From Prorocentrum cordatum (Eukaryota > Sar > Dinophyceae > Prorocentrales > Prorocentraceae): 64,000 nt of DNA. Both the position numbers and the translations under genes were made by a program. Shown piece by piece: positions 43,411-52,806 of this stretch (positions are counted from its first letter, which is position 1; every line of letters begins with the position of its first letter). The stretch spans positions 124,001 to 188,000 of the forward strand of contig CAUYUJ010016691.1 in assembly GCA_963575745.1 (NCBI GenBank), written 5' to 3'. The notes beneath the pieces were generated by a model that was not told where the DNA came from, searched no databases, and saw only the letters and a program-made list of their open reading frames with translations.

Positions 43411-44726
43411 CTACCGGGAGCCCTTGAACTTCGGGGCCTGCAGGACGCCGAGCACGGCGGCGAGCACGAAGAGGGCCACCCCGCCGAGCCCGAGCACGAG
43501 GGCGGCCACGGGGCCCGCAGGACCCTCGATCGAGGAGAAGGACACGAACGCCGCGGCCAGCAGGGCCACCGCGCCGGCGCCAGGCACGGCGGCGGCGAAG
43601 GTGTCCGACGACGTGCCCTCCACGGCGGACAGGACCCTGGTGCGCTCCAGCGTGCTCAGGACGCCCTGCTTCTCGGTGAGGGTCAGGGGCCGCGTGATGC
43701 CAGCCGCCGACGCGACGGAGGCCGCGAGGGACAGCAGGCGGTTCTCCTCGAGGAAGGACAGCAGGCGCCTCTGCTGCAGCACCGTCAGCAGCGAGACCGG
43801 GGTCTTCTGCTTGACCGTGTCGAAGTCCCCTTCCGCTCATTGAAGACGAGGACGCTCGAGTCGACGTCCAGGTCGACCGTCCTCCTAGTCCCCGACGTGA
43901 TGCCCCCGATGACCACCGCGGCGCCCAGCGCGACCAGGGCCGGCAGCCCGAGGCCCCCGGCGAAGACCCCCCGGGTGAACTCCACGTCCTGCTCCACTTC
44001 CGCGGTGCCGACGGCGAAGGCTGCGGCTGCCAGCGCAAGGCCGGCGGCAGCAGCCTTGGGCACCGTGCCCTTGTCGGTGAGCACGTCCTCGGCCAGGGTG
44101 AGCAGGCCCTTGTCCTCCAGGAACTTCAGCAGGCCCAGCCTCTCCGGCAGGTCATATGCGGACGCCGGCCTCCTCGGCCGCAGAGAGCAGGTCCCAGCTT
44201 CTCAGACCGTCGACAGCAAGCCTTTCTGCTCCAACACCTGGACGAGGCTCGGCTGCCCGGGCAACGCGCGCACGGCCACCGGGCCCCTGCGGCCGAAGGC
44301 GCCTCGGAGCGCAGCGCCGGAGGCGGCCAGCACGCCCACGCCGAAGGCCGCGCCGAAGACGGCGCCGGGGGCCTGCGCGCCCAGAGGCGCGCCTGGGCGC
44401 GGCCCCGCCCTGGCGGCGCCGCCTGCCGCGGCGGCGGGCGGGCGCCGCCCCGGCGAGGGGGCGGAGACAAAGGCTCCCGAGAGGCACCCGCAGGACACCC
44501 AGAGGATGACTACCTACCAGACCACCCCAACCCAACCCGAAGACCCGAATTTCGGGTTGGGGGGGGTAAGGGTTCCACGCGTGTTTTTTTCGATGTTTCC
44601 CGAACCCCCCCCCACTAGAAATCGAGGGTAAATCTGAGCCTTCGGGTTGGGTTGGGGTGGTTTGGTGGGTGGTGAGAGGAGGCCAGAGGCCACGGCGGCC
44701 GACAGCATCGAGGAACCGCCGCTCAT
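43411..44726 (-). CDS. plastid DUF1118 (RIQ-like) thylakoid protein, tandem-duplicated domain
   Basis: Starts at ATG 44726-44724 and stops at TAG 43413-43411. The N-terminus (MSGGSSMLSAAVASGLL, interrupted by an element, then WVSCGCLSGAFVSAPS) looks like a signal peptide ending at an FVxAP-type motif. An Ala/Arg/Pro-rich transit region and a hydrophobic stretch (AVFGAAFGVGVLAASGAAL) follow, a class I peridinin-plastid presequence. Next come short repeats of the type LVQVLEQKGLLSTV, LLSAAEEAG, LGLLKFLEDKGLLTLAEDVL, and two membrane segments. A second unit follows (LLTVLQQRRLLSFLEENRLL, LTLTEKQGVLSTLERTRVLS) with two more membrane segments, ending in APKFKGSR. In plants, DUF1118 proteins RIQ1/RIQ2 affect grana stacking and light-harvesting organisation. 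The frame is broken by three +1 shifts (44161-44204) and one -1 shift in a G run near 43828, so it may be a pseudogene or contain assembly errors. Confidence 0.7.
44507..44675. mobile_element. introner-like TIR element, copy 3, inside the DUF1118 gene
   Basis: 169 bp with 36-bp inverted termini and a perfect 5-bp target duplication GAGGA (44502-44506 and 44676-44680). It lies between the codons for ASGLL and WVSCG of the signal peptide. Deleting the element plus one target copy (174 nt) restores the open frame. Reading through instead gives a stop inside the element. This frame-neutral precision is what an element functioning as an intron would show. Confidence 0.9.
44510..44683 (-). other. 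proposed GC-AG intron formed by the element
   Basis: On the gene strand, a donor TCTG/GCCTCC (intron begins at 44683) and an acceptor GGTAGGTAG/TCATCC (intron ends at 44510) remove 174 nt. The protein then reads ASVILWVSCG, keeping the frame and the hydrophobic core. GC donors are accepted in dinoflagellates. No GT donor gives an in-frame product of this length. Splicing itself is inference. Confidence 0.5.
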
Positions 44727-44813
44727 CGCAGCCAGCTCGTCGGGAAGCGGGCGAGGGCCCTCGGGCGCGCGCACGAGGCGGCGCGCAGCAGAGAGGGGCG
44801 GGGGCAGCAAAAG

Positions 44814-44835
44814 CTTGAGCCAAAATGGCTACGGC
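44814..44835 (-). other. relict dinoflagellate spliced-leader sequence
   Basis: The minus strand reads G followed by CCGTAGCCATTTTGGCTCAA and a final G. This equals the 22-nt consensus of the dinoflagellate trans-spliced leader at every position, with G at the variable first base. It lies about 90 nt upstream of the ATG, where a leader sits in mature mRNA. There is no intron-like donor after it, so this is not an SL RNA gene. It indicates that a processed mRNA was reverse-transcribed and inserted. Confidence 0.95.
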
Positions 44836-45035
44836 AGCGCACCTATCTGACTGGTGATGCCGGCGAGCGTTGCAAATGTCGCTGGTAGCTTCAGCGCGCG
44901 TCTCGGGACAGCCTGCGGGATCCACAAAATGCAAGAACAGATTATCCCGGCAAAGCAATCTAACAGCGATGTGTAGAAGCATATATGGAAGCATTCCCCT
45001 TAAGATTCAGATGAGAATCCAGTTGTAGAGTTCTG
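44836..45035 (-). promoter_or_regulatory. upstream region of the DUF1118 retrocopy
   Basis: Lower-GC DNA 5' of the relict leader. On the gene strand, possible acceptors for new trans-splicing are CACCAGTCAGATAG just before GTGCGCT (about 44842) and GATCCCGCAG near 44910. No TATA box is seen, as is usual in dinoflagellates. Function not shown. Confidence 0.3.
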
Positions 45036-45039
45036 CTGT

Positions 45040-45965
45040 TCTCGCAGTCGCAGTCGCATTCGCGATGACAGTCGCAGTGGCAGCGGCAGTCGCAGTCACA
45101 GCCTCAGCCTCAGCCTGCCTCAGTATCAGCCTGCCTCAGCCTCAGCCTCAGCCTGCCTCAGCCTCAGCCTCAGCCTGCTTCAGCCTCAGCCTCAGTCTGC
45201 CTTCAGCCTCAGCCTCAGCTGCAGCCTCAGCCTCAGCCTCAGCCTCAGCCTCAGCCTCAGCCTCAGCCTGCCTCAGCCTCAGCCTGCCTCAGCCTCAGCC
45301 TCAGCCTGCCTCAGCCTCAGCCTCAGCCTGCTTCAGCCTCAGCCTCAGCCTGCCTTCAGCCTCGGCCTCAGCCTCAGCCTGCCTCAGCCTCAGCCTGCAT
45401 CAGCCTCAGCCTCAGCCTCACCCTGCCTCAGCATCAGCCTGCCTCAGCGTCTGCCTCAGCCTGCCTCAGCCTCAGCCTCAGCCCTCAGCCTCAGCCTCAG
45501 CCTCAGCCTGCCTCAGCCTCAGCCTGCCTCAGCCTCAGCCTCAGCCTCAGCCTCAGCAGCATCAGCCTGCCTCAGCCTCAGCCTCAGCCTCAGCCTGCTT
45601 CAGCCTCAGCCTCAGTCTGCCTTCAGCCTCAGCCTCAGCCTGCCTCAGCCTCAGCCTGCATCAGCCTCAGCCTCAGCCTCAGCCTGCCTCAGCATCAGCC
45701 TGCCTCAGCCTCAGCCTCAGCCTGCCTCAGCCTCAGCCTCAGCCTGCTTCAGCCTCAGCCTCAGTCTGCTCAGCCTGCCTCAGCCTCAGCCTGCCTCAGC
45801 CTCAGCCTGCCTCAGCCTCAGCCTCAGCCTCAGCCTCAGCCTCTGCCTCAGCCTGCCTTCAGCCTCGGCCTCAGCCTCAGCCTGCCTCAGCCTCATCAGC
45901 CTCAGCCTGCCTGCCTCAGCCTCAGCCTCAGCATCAGCATCACCATTCTCAGCCTCTGCATCAGC
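45040..45965. repeat. CTCAGC hexamer array
   Basis: About 920 bp of CTCAGC/CTCAGCCTG variants with occasional ATCAGC and TTCAGC. The plus frame (repeating SASA, PQPQ, LSLS) stays open because the unit is six bases. Confidence 0.97.
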
Positions 45966-45970
45966 ATCAA

Positions 45971-46465
45971 AATGTGGCCCGGGAATGGAGTTCTGGGAAC
46001 TCGAAGAGCACGAAGTGGCCTACAGTTGGCTCCGGGCATTCAAAATGTGGCCCGGGAATGGAGTTCTGGGAACTCGAAGAGCACGAAGTGGCCTACAGTT
46101 GGCTCCGGGCATTCAAAATGTGGCCCGGGAATGGAGTTCTGGGAACTCGAAGAGCACGAAGTGGCCTACAGTTGGCTCCGGGCATTCAAAATGTGGCCCG
46201 GGAATGGAGTTCTGGGAACTCGAAGAGCACGAAGTGGCCTACAGTTGGCTCCGGGCATTCAAAATGTGGCCCGGGAATGGAGTTCTGGGAACTCGAAGAG
46301 CACGAAGTGGCCTACAGTTGGCTCCGGGCATTCAAAATGTGGCCCGGGAATGGAGTTCTGGGAAGTCGAAGAGCACGAAGTGGCCTACAGTTGGCTCCAG
46401 GCATTCAGAATGTGGCCCGGGAATGGAGTTCTGGGAGGTCGAAGAGCACGAAGTGTGTCTGTTTG
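45971..46465. repeat. 73-bp tandem repeat, about 6.7 units
   Basis: Units start AATGTGGCCCGGGAATGGAG at 45971, 46044, 46117, 46190, 46263, 46336 and 46409. The first five are identical or nearly so; the last two carry substitutions (GGAAGTCG, GGAGGTCG). The array begins directly at the end of the hexamer array. All plus frames are open through it, giving a 497-codon artefact. Confidence 0.96.
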
Positions 46466-47054
46466 CGAAAAACGAATTCGGACACGAGTTCGGACACAGC
46501 TCCCCGGATGCCGCCCCACCCCGACCCCCCTGTGGAGTCATCTGCTGCTCTCTTTTGATTCCACTAGAAGCCTATCAGCAAAAGCTGTTAGGTAACTTTC
46601 TGGCCCGCGTCGGCACGAAAGCGCACGTATTGCTCTGAGCTGCGAGGCGCAGGAACGCTTGGAACTGCCTCGAACCTCGGGGCTTTCAGGCGTGAACCAA
46701 TGGGGGGCGCTCGAGTGCGGGGGAAGGACGGTGCACTTTTCGGGCCGTGAAGGCCCCGCGTGCCCGAAGGGGCCCCTTCAGGGGCCCCAAAGGGCGCTCC
46801 TTTTCTGCAGCCCTCGCCCCCCCCCCCCCCCCCATTGCGCGAGGCCCAGGGCTCCGTGTGCGGGAGAGGGCCGTGTGGGGAGCATGGCCCTCTTGCCTCT
46901 CGGTGGGGGGGGATGTCCGCGCCACCCCGAAGAGAGGGGGCGAGGGCGGGCGGCGCGCAGGGCAGGAAGGGGGGGGATCGGATGCTCCTTCTGGGGGAAC
47001 TTCCCGGAGCCACTCGCCCCATTCGTGCGTCGAAGCTGCGCCGACCGTCCGTCG
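46466..47054. other. no gene recognised
   Basis: GC-rich unique DNA with a C run near 46810-46832. Overlapping long minus frames lack domains. Confidence 0.4.
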
Positions 47055-47215
47055 ACTGGAGTCGAACCTCAGTCGAACCTGAGCCGCGCCTGAGTCAAGC
47101 CTGAGTCGACCCTGAGTCGAACACGAATCGACCCTGAGTTGAACGCGAGTCGAACCTGAGTCGAGCCTGAGTCGAACTGGAGACGAACCGGAGTCGAACT
47201 GGAGCCGAACAGATC
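47055..47215. repeat. GAGTCGAACCT ~11-bp repeat
   Basis: Degenerate tandem GAGTCGAACCT/GAGTCGACCCT units. Confidence 0.85.
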
Positions 47216-47974
47216 CGTCGGGTGGGCCCCGGGCACCCAAGGGGGAGGGGAGCGCGAACGGGCGAAAATAGAGGGTAGGAGGGGGGGGGGGCATTTGGGG
47301 GTGGGCCAGGCCAGAGGGCGGGGGGTTGGCGTGGCCCTGGACCGAGAAGAGAACGAGCGAACGAAAACAGAGGGTCGGGGGGTCGGGGGGCACTGGGGGT
47401 GGCCCAGGCCAGAGGGGGGGGGGGCGCTTGGGCTTGGGGCCCTGGAGCCCGGAGGGAGAGGGCCACGGCCCGAGGGGGGGGGGGGGGGAGCAGATGGGGG
47501 CCCGCGGCCCGAGGCGGGGGGCGGTGGGGCAGGCCAAGGGCCCTGGGCCCAGGGGTCGAACAGGGGCTGTGTTTGTCCGTCGAACCCACGGGGAAAAAGC
47601 ACGCAGAGAGGGCTCCGTAGCTCGACAGACAGTTTTCAATCTTTTTGGGGGTTGCTGGGCTCGGCGAAGCAGCAACTTTGGGGTCGTCGATCCTCTACTG
47701 GAGCAGGGGGGCAGGCCAGGGGCGGGGAATGGGGGGCAGGGAGAAGGGCGGGCCCGGGAGCGCAGAAGACGAGCGAGCGAGCGAGCACTGAGATGCCCGG
47801 GCGCGGGGGCGGGCAGGGAGACGGGGGACCCAGGAGCGAAGAGGACGAGCGAGCGAGCGCCTCTCAGAGCGCTCCGGAACGCTCCGAGAGCGGTCCGGAA
47901 CGCTGTAGGACGGATGTATCCTCGTCCTAGCCGCGTACGGTTACTGTGCACAACGGGACAAGCATCCAAGCCAA
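47216..47974. other. G-rich DNA, no gene recognised
   Basis: Many G runs and AGCGAGCG repeats near 47775 and 47850. No domain seen. Confidence 0.4.
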
Positions 47975-48290
47975 AAGGCCTGGAAATGAACACCAACACC
48001 AATCCCCGGGGCTGCCCCCACCAGGGGAAGATGATCCTGGTTGCTGGTGCTGGATGCGCGTTAAGGATGCAGGGGAGGGCCATGTCGGCACTTTGCAGGT
48101 GGGGCGCGGCCAACAAAGGTGGCCACGGATGGGCCGAGGATGGAAGGCTGCAAAGGCTACCTTGGGAAAGTTACATATCCTTCCTATGCGGATTGGCTGC
48201 AAAACTTTTGAAGGCCTGGATATGAACACCAACGCCTACCCGTGGGGTTGCCTCCACCAGGCAAAGATGATCGTGGCTGTCGGTGCCTAG
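47975..48290. repeat. two-copy direct repeat, ~231-bp spacing
   Basis: AAGGCCTGGAAATGAACACC (47980) recurs as AAGGCCTGGATATGAACACC (48211). Each is followed by CCACCAGG, AAGATGATC and TG-rich DNA. Confidence 0.8.
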
Positions 48291-48439
48291 CGGTAACCTT
48301 TCGGCCACCTGGGGAGTTCGAATATTGCCACCATCGCCGAGATAGGGATCATCATCTCCCAATGGACGCACACCGCCGATCTTGGTGTTTGTGCCAACCT
48401 CTAGGCCTCCGATAATCACTGCGCGCAGGGGGAAACTCA

Positions 48440-48960
48440 TCCTAGCCCAAAACCCCCAGACAATCCCGCGGACGATCCAGACAAACCATGCCGATGAAGA
48501 GTGACAGAACAGCCCGCCCTGGACAACCCCCCAACCCGGCAGGGATCCGGACAACCCAGCGGGCAATACCCAAGTGCACAAGGACGAGCCTCCCAGGGAT
48601 TTTTCTTCCATCGCGTGCAGCATGGGCCTTGAAGCATGGGAACTCAACCACAAACAAGCGGGCTCGAAATTCGAACGCCGGGGCGTCTGCGGCTCTGTTT
48701 TGCGGCGGCAGCCCCCCAACGCCTGAACGGTGGCCGACTCGGCGCCTTTGAGACGCAGGCTGCGACGGCTGCGACCCCAAACTTCATTAGACGGATGGCC
48801 CGAGCTGGCGCGCAGTCTCTTGAGCATGGCCAGATCGGCTGGCTTGCAGCAGGCAGCTGCTTTCCTTGTGAAACTAATCGCGCCGACCCCGATCCGGCTG
48901 CCCACGGTCCCGTCGATCCGCGCGTCATGTGCATGGGCGATGTCATCTCCGCCGCCCATG
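48440..48960 (-). pseudogene. integrase zinc-binding (HHCC-like) remnant
   Basis: The minus frame reads LAMLKRLRASSGHPSNEVW near 48830-48780, then KGAESATVQALGGCRRKTEP. The GHPSNE block followed by a Cys-containing segment corresponds to the pre-integrase zinc-binding region of copia pol. A second frame (48650-48440) reads DGRKIPGRLVLVHLGIARWV, possibly the start of the integrase core. Only one of the two expected cysteines is visible, so it is mutated. Confidence 0.5.
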
Positions 48961-49004
48961 AGGTCTGGGCCCCAACGGGCTCGCCCGTCTCTCCCAGGGA
49001 CGCG

Positions 49005-50214
49005 TCATCGTTCACGCGGGCGGCGGCCTGCCCCTTCGACTTCGCCACTATGAAGGGCGACGAAGAAGGGCCGCAGTCCACCTCGCAGGCGCGACGCCCA
49101 CGTTGCCGGCGAATGATCTGCTCGACGACGCGCGCCACCGCCTGGCAGAACTTGGAAGGTAAGCGCCAGACCGGCGCACCGCCGCGTTGTCGCCGAAAGT
49201 CTGGTCGCGTCGGTGCTTGCGGCTGCAGGTGCATCGTAGCTGCTCGAACTCCCCGTGGGTGACCAGCAACTTGGCGGGTGCTCGATGAGCCCCCCCGCCA
49301 CGTGGCGTCGAGCCCCATGCTCGCACGTGCCGCGTTTCGCCAGACGCGCGAGCTCGTCGGCCAATAGCTGCCTCATCACGTGCTGCGCCCAGATCCGGCT
49401 GCCGGCTGGATTCTCGATCATGGCCGCGTTGCCGGAGTCGAGCTGACACTGGAAAAGGTCGCGGGCCAGAACGAATATTCGCCGCTCTGCCCGCCAATGT
49501 CGTCGCAGTGCTTGCTTGCCCTTCGGCGCGTGGAAATGGCGGCATGCAACGTTCGCGCAGCAGGCAGGGTGGCTCGATCGACGCGAACCTCGGCCTCGAC
49601 GAATAGAACAGGTCGTGCGCCGTCTCGAGGTGATTCTGCTTGCGGAGGCCCCAAACGCACTCGCGGTCGATCGCTTCCGCCGCGGGCATGTTGCGGCCCA
49701 GCGCCGCCCAGGCAATGTCACCCTCGCCTCCGAACACATGCGCGACGTCCGCGCGATGGCTCCGAGTTGCGTAGGCCTCCTTGACACTGTGAGGCGCCCC
49801 GCCACGTCCTACGCCGCGCCCGTCGCCCACTGGGCGAATGGCTTGAGAAGTCTGGACACCACTGCGCGGCAAGCACCGTCTGAAAAGGCCAAAGCGCTCA
49901 GCAGGCCCGTGCCCTGGTAGAGGAGGCCAACGCGCTTGCCCTTCTTGATGCCTGGCCGCCGGCTCGAGGCTGGCGGCCCCTGGCGGCCGCGGCCGCCCAT
50001 GGCTTCCCTTGCGGCGGCTCCTGGGAGCTGCTCGGCGGCTCGCAAGTCGCCAGGTCGGTCTCGCCCGACTTCGCGAATCCCACGTCGCTGGCGTCCATCT
50101 CGCGCTCCTCGAGAGGTCGCCCACGGCGGCGCCGCGCCCAAATCCCCTAGGAGATGGCCACTGATGCCAGCGACTCGTCGTCCAGCGCCACCTCCTCGGC
50201 CATCGCTGCCTCAA
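49005..50214 (-). pseudogene. conserved pol block of the copia-like element
   Basis: Frames on the minus strand contain FQCQLDSGNAAMIENPAGSR, then IWAQHVMRQLLADELARL, then THGEFEQLRCTCSRKHRRDQ and FCQAVARVVEQI. The IENPxxSxxW block followed by a Cys/His-rich segment is recalled from dinoflagellate retroelement polyproteins, between protease and integrase. Its biochemical role is unknown to me. At least three frames are used. Confidence 0.4.
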
Positions 50215-51282
50215 TGGTGGCCGTGGCCGTCTCCTGCGGAAGAGGCTTGACTCCGCAGGCCTTCGCCCGCCTGACGAAGCGCGCCAGGGGCGGGGCTCGC
50301 CCCTTGTCCAGCTCCAGGACCGTCCACTGTGCGTGGCCCATGTCGCGCTTGAGCACCAAATGGTAGTCGGCCGTCTGGCACTTGCCGAAGCGCATCACGT
50401 CGCCCCCTTGATCTCCGAGCTCGGATGAGCCACCGAGCCCGAGGCACTGCCGACGGCGTCCTCGACCCGCCAACCCTTGAGGCGCCGCCGCAGCTCCGGC
50501 ACCGTCGCCCCCGGGTCGAACTCGACGCGCCTTTCCCCGCGCAGTTGCTGGAGCTCCCCCTTGCACATCTTGCCCGAAACTGCGATGTAGCCCTGCGCCT
50601 TGTCGTCGTGCCCCTCGGCCCTCAACGCGCGCAGGATCGCGCGAAATTGATCGCGCGTGGCGCCGAGCGCATCCGGCATCCTCATGCTGGCAATCGCTGG
50701 CCGCCGGAAAGTATTCGGCGTCGGCGCGCACGAACCGCTGGTCTCCCAGCTCGTCGCCCTGGGGGATGTCGCGCGTCGCCGACGGGGCTGGGGCAGGAGC
50801 GCTGGCCGCTGGATCGCGATAGGCTGCGGTGGCTAGATCTGCCATGGCACGCGTCGCACTCGCTGGTGGGGCCAGAGTTGAACTCGAGCGGGATGGCTGC
50901 AGTGACAATGCACTTTGGTAACTGCGTCTGGTGAAATCGAACGCGTCGTGGCTGTGGCTCACAATCTGGTTTGCCTCCTCATTGCGCATGATATGTTTGC
51001 GTGATCTGCGCTACGTTGGATGTCGTTGGGATGACTCCCCATGCTTCATCTTCTGATCCCGACGATTATTGACGCGATGGCACGCGTGCACACATGGCCT
51101 GGCGCATCTGCTGCACAAGCAATTCAGCGCCGACCAGCTCGCCTCGTTCAGACAGTCTCCGACTGAGACGCGTCGGCCTCCGAGGCGTCGACCCCTTGGT
51201 CGCAGCGCTCGAGCGCCGCCGGCTTCGCGGGGCAGGCCGCCGCTGTCTCAGCGTGGTAGGTCGCAGAAGTGCCCGGGCGGAT
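50215..51282 (-). pseudogene. unassigned coding-like DNA within the element
   Basis: Minus frames include GKCQTADYHLVLKRDMGHAQ (continuing slightly below 50300) and RDQFRAILRALRAEGHDDKA (about 50650). These look like protein-coding sequence by composition but match no named domain I recognise. They lie between protease and the conserved pol block. Confidence 0.35.
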
Positions 51283-51945
51283 CTATGTCCCGGTATCCGA
51301 GACGTCCTGAAAGGGCTTGTAGCCGGGGGCGAGGCCTGTGATCGCTAGCGTCGGGTGTCCAGCGCGACTCGGCACCATCCGGATGTCGCGCTCGTTGATC
51401 GACTTGATGTCCAGCCTGTTGTCCCCGGCGTGGTTGACGGTGTCCAGCTCGCTCTGGGCCTGGCGGCTGAACAGTCCGGGCACGGCGCTGCGCGCGATGC
51501 TCGCGCGGACAGTGAATGCCGTGCCGTTCGCCGAGCAGGGGGCCAGCGCCGCCTCGAGGCTGCGCGGGGCTCGTGGCGCTCCAAAACGGAGGGGGCCCTT
51601 CCCCCGGCACTTGGCGAGGATGTTGAAGACCGCCAGGTTCTTCTTGACGTCGTTGCGCCAGCCCCGGCCCCCGACGCACCGCGAGCAGGCGGCGTCGAAC
51701 GTCAGCTTGCCCCCCGAATCCTTAAGTAGATCCTCGACGCCGATGCAGATGAGCGCCGAGCCCGTCACTGCCATGAGGCACCGCCGGGTGCCCCTGTGGA
51801 TGTAAAAGTTGCGGGCAATACTTCTGTCCATGTCCACTGAAATATGGCATTTCGGGCTCCCTTCCCCAGAAACCCGAGGCACGCCGCGCGCGGGCCCGGC
51901 CCGGCGCGCGGCCCGCCGTGCTCGAGGGCCTGGTGGGCGGCGCAT
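51283..51945 (-). pseudogene. retropepsin-like aspartic protease domain
   Basis: A 220-codon open minus frame. After an N-terminal region (FYIHRGTRRCLMAVTGSALI), it reads KLTFDAACSRCVGGRGWRND, where DAAC stands at the place of the catalytic D-[ST]-G/A motif. It continues LRFGAPRAPRSLEAALAPCS, with the flap-like region, then VPGLFSRQAQSELDTVNHAG and HPTLAITG. The layout agrees with the dinoflagellate copia-type protease recalled from memory. The Ser/Thr after the catalytic Asp is Ala, so activity is doubtful. Confidence 0.55.
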
Positions 51946-52620
51946 TGGGGGCCGAGGGCGAGGGCGTCCCCTGGCGGGAAAAACGGGCGGAGTTTCGCCG
52001 ACGCCCCCGCCCCAGAGACCAAGGAGAGGTCGACTGGGCGAGGCGCGCCGCGGAGCGGGGCCGCCGCCCGAAGGCGCGCGCGAACAAATAACGAACTCAG
52101 AGCGCGCGCCGCGCCCCCCGCCCCGCCCCGCTCTCAGTTGCGATCGCGGTCAACTCGCGCGCATTTGTTGGCTCGCAGACCGCGCGAGCGGCTGGGCGCG
52201 CGCGCGTTTGATCTGCGCGGCGCGGCGGGCGCTCGCGGCGGGGCCAGCGCCAACGCATATGGATAAATTTGCCCACCGTAGAGGCTAGTTTTTTTATCCA
52301 TATCCAGCGCGCCTCGGCCTTGAGGCGCATCTTCAAACAAACTCAAGACGCACTGGATATGGATAGAGAAGTCTTGCCCGCAGAAGTGGGCGGCGGTCAC
52401 CTCCTCGGGAATATAAGTGACCTGGCGCAGCGTCTTCTGGCCGATCGCCTGCAGCGCGTTCTGCTTGCTGGCTCTCGCTGCGCCCACCTGTTCCTGCTGG
52501 CAGACCGCTGCGACTGCCATCTCTGCCGCGCAGGGCTCCTGCGCGTCGCCGGCCCCGTCGTTCGCGGCAAGGTTCGCCCTGTGACTTCCTTTGCGAAGGT
52601 GGTCAGCCCCAGCGTTGGGA
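51946..52620 (-). pseudogene. linker between zinc knuckle and protease
   Basis: A 170-codon minus frame (52134-52646) reads AAVCQQEQVGAARASKQNAL, then YIPEEVTAAHFCGQDFSIHI. No domain named. ATATGGATAAA at 52257-52267 is inverted at 52293-52303, giving an 11-bp-stem hairpin. Confidence 0.35.
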
Positions 52621-52806
52621 TCACTTCTTCGGGCGCTGAGAGCCACTGCGCCAGTGGCCTTTCAGGCCGCAAGCTCCACAGTGAGACCTGGACTTCCCGT
52701 TCGCGATCCTGGCGTCGCCCTTCTTCGGCGGAGACCCGCCGTCTCGCGCGGCGAGGTGGCCGCGCGCCTGCATGGCCTCCATCAGCTTGTCCTTGGCGCG
52801 TACCAT
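52621..52806 (-). pseudogene. zinc-knuckle segment of gag
   Basis: The frame reads KLMEAMQARGHLAARDGGSP, then SHCGACGLKGHWRSGSQRPK. This is a CxxCxxxxH zinc knuckle in which the final Cys appears as Arg, so it should not bind zinc normally. It overlaps the end of the gag frame in another phase, a frameshift relative to an intact gag-pol. Confidence 0.6.

Noticed and set aside
45065-46558. 497-codon open frame on the plus strand
   Set aside because: It consists of hexamer and 73-bp tandem repeats; the other plus frames are also open across the 73-bp array, so it reflects periodicity, not coding.
46686-48116. 476-codon minus frame
   Set aside because: Pro/Ser/Arg-rich translation of G-rich DNA and an 11-bp repeat; no recognisable domain.
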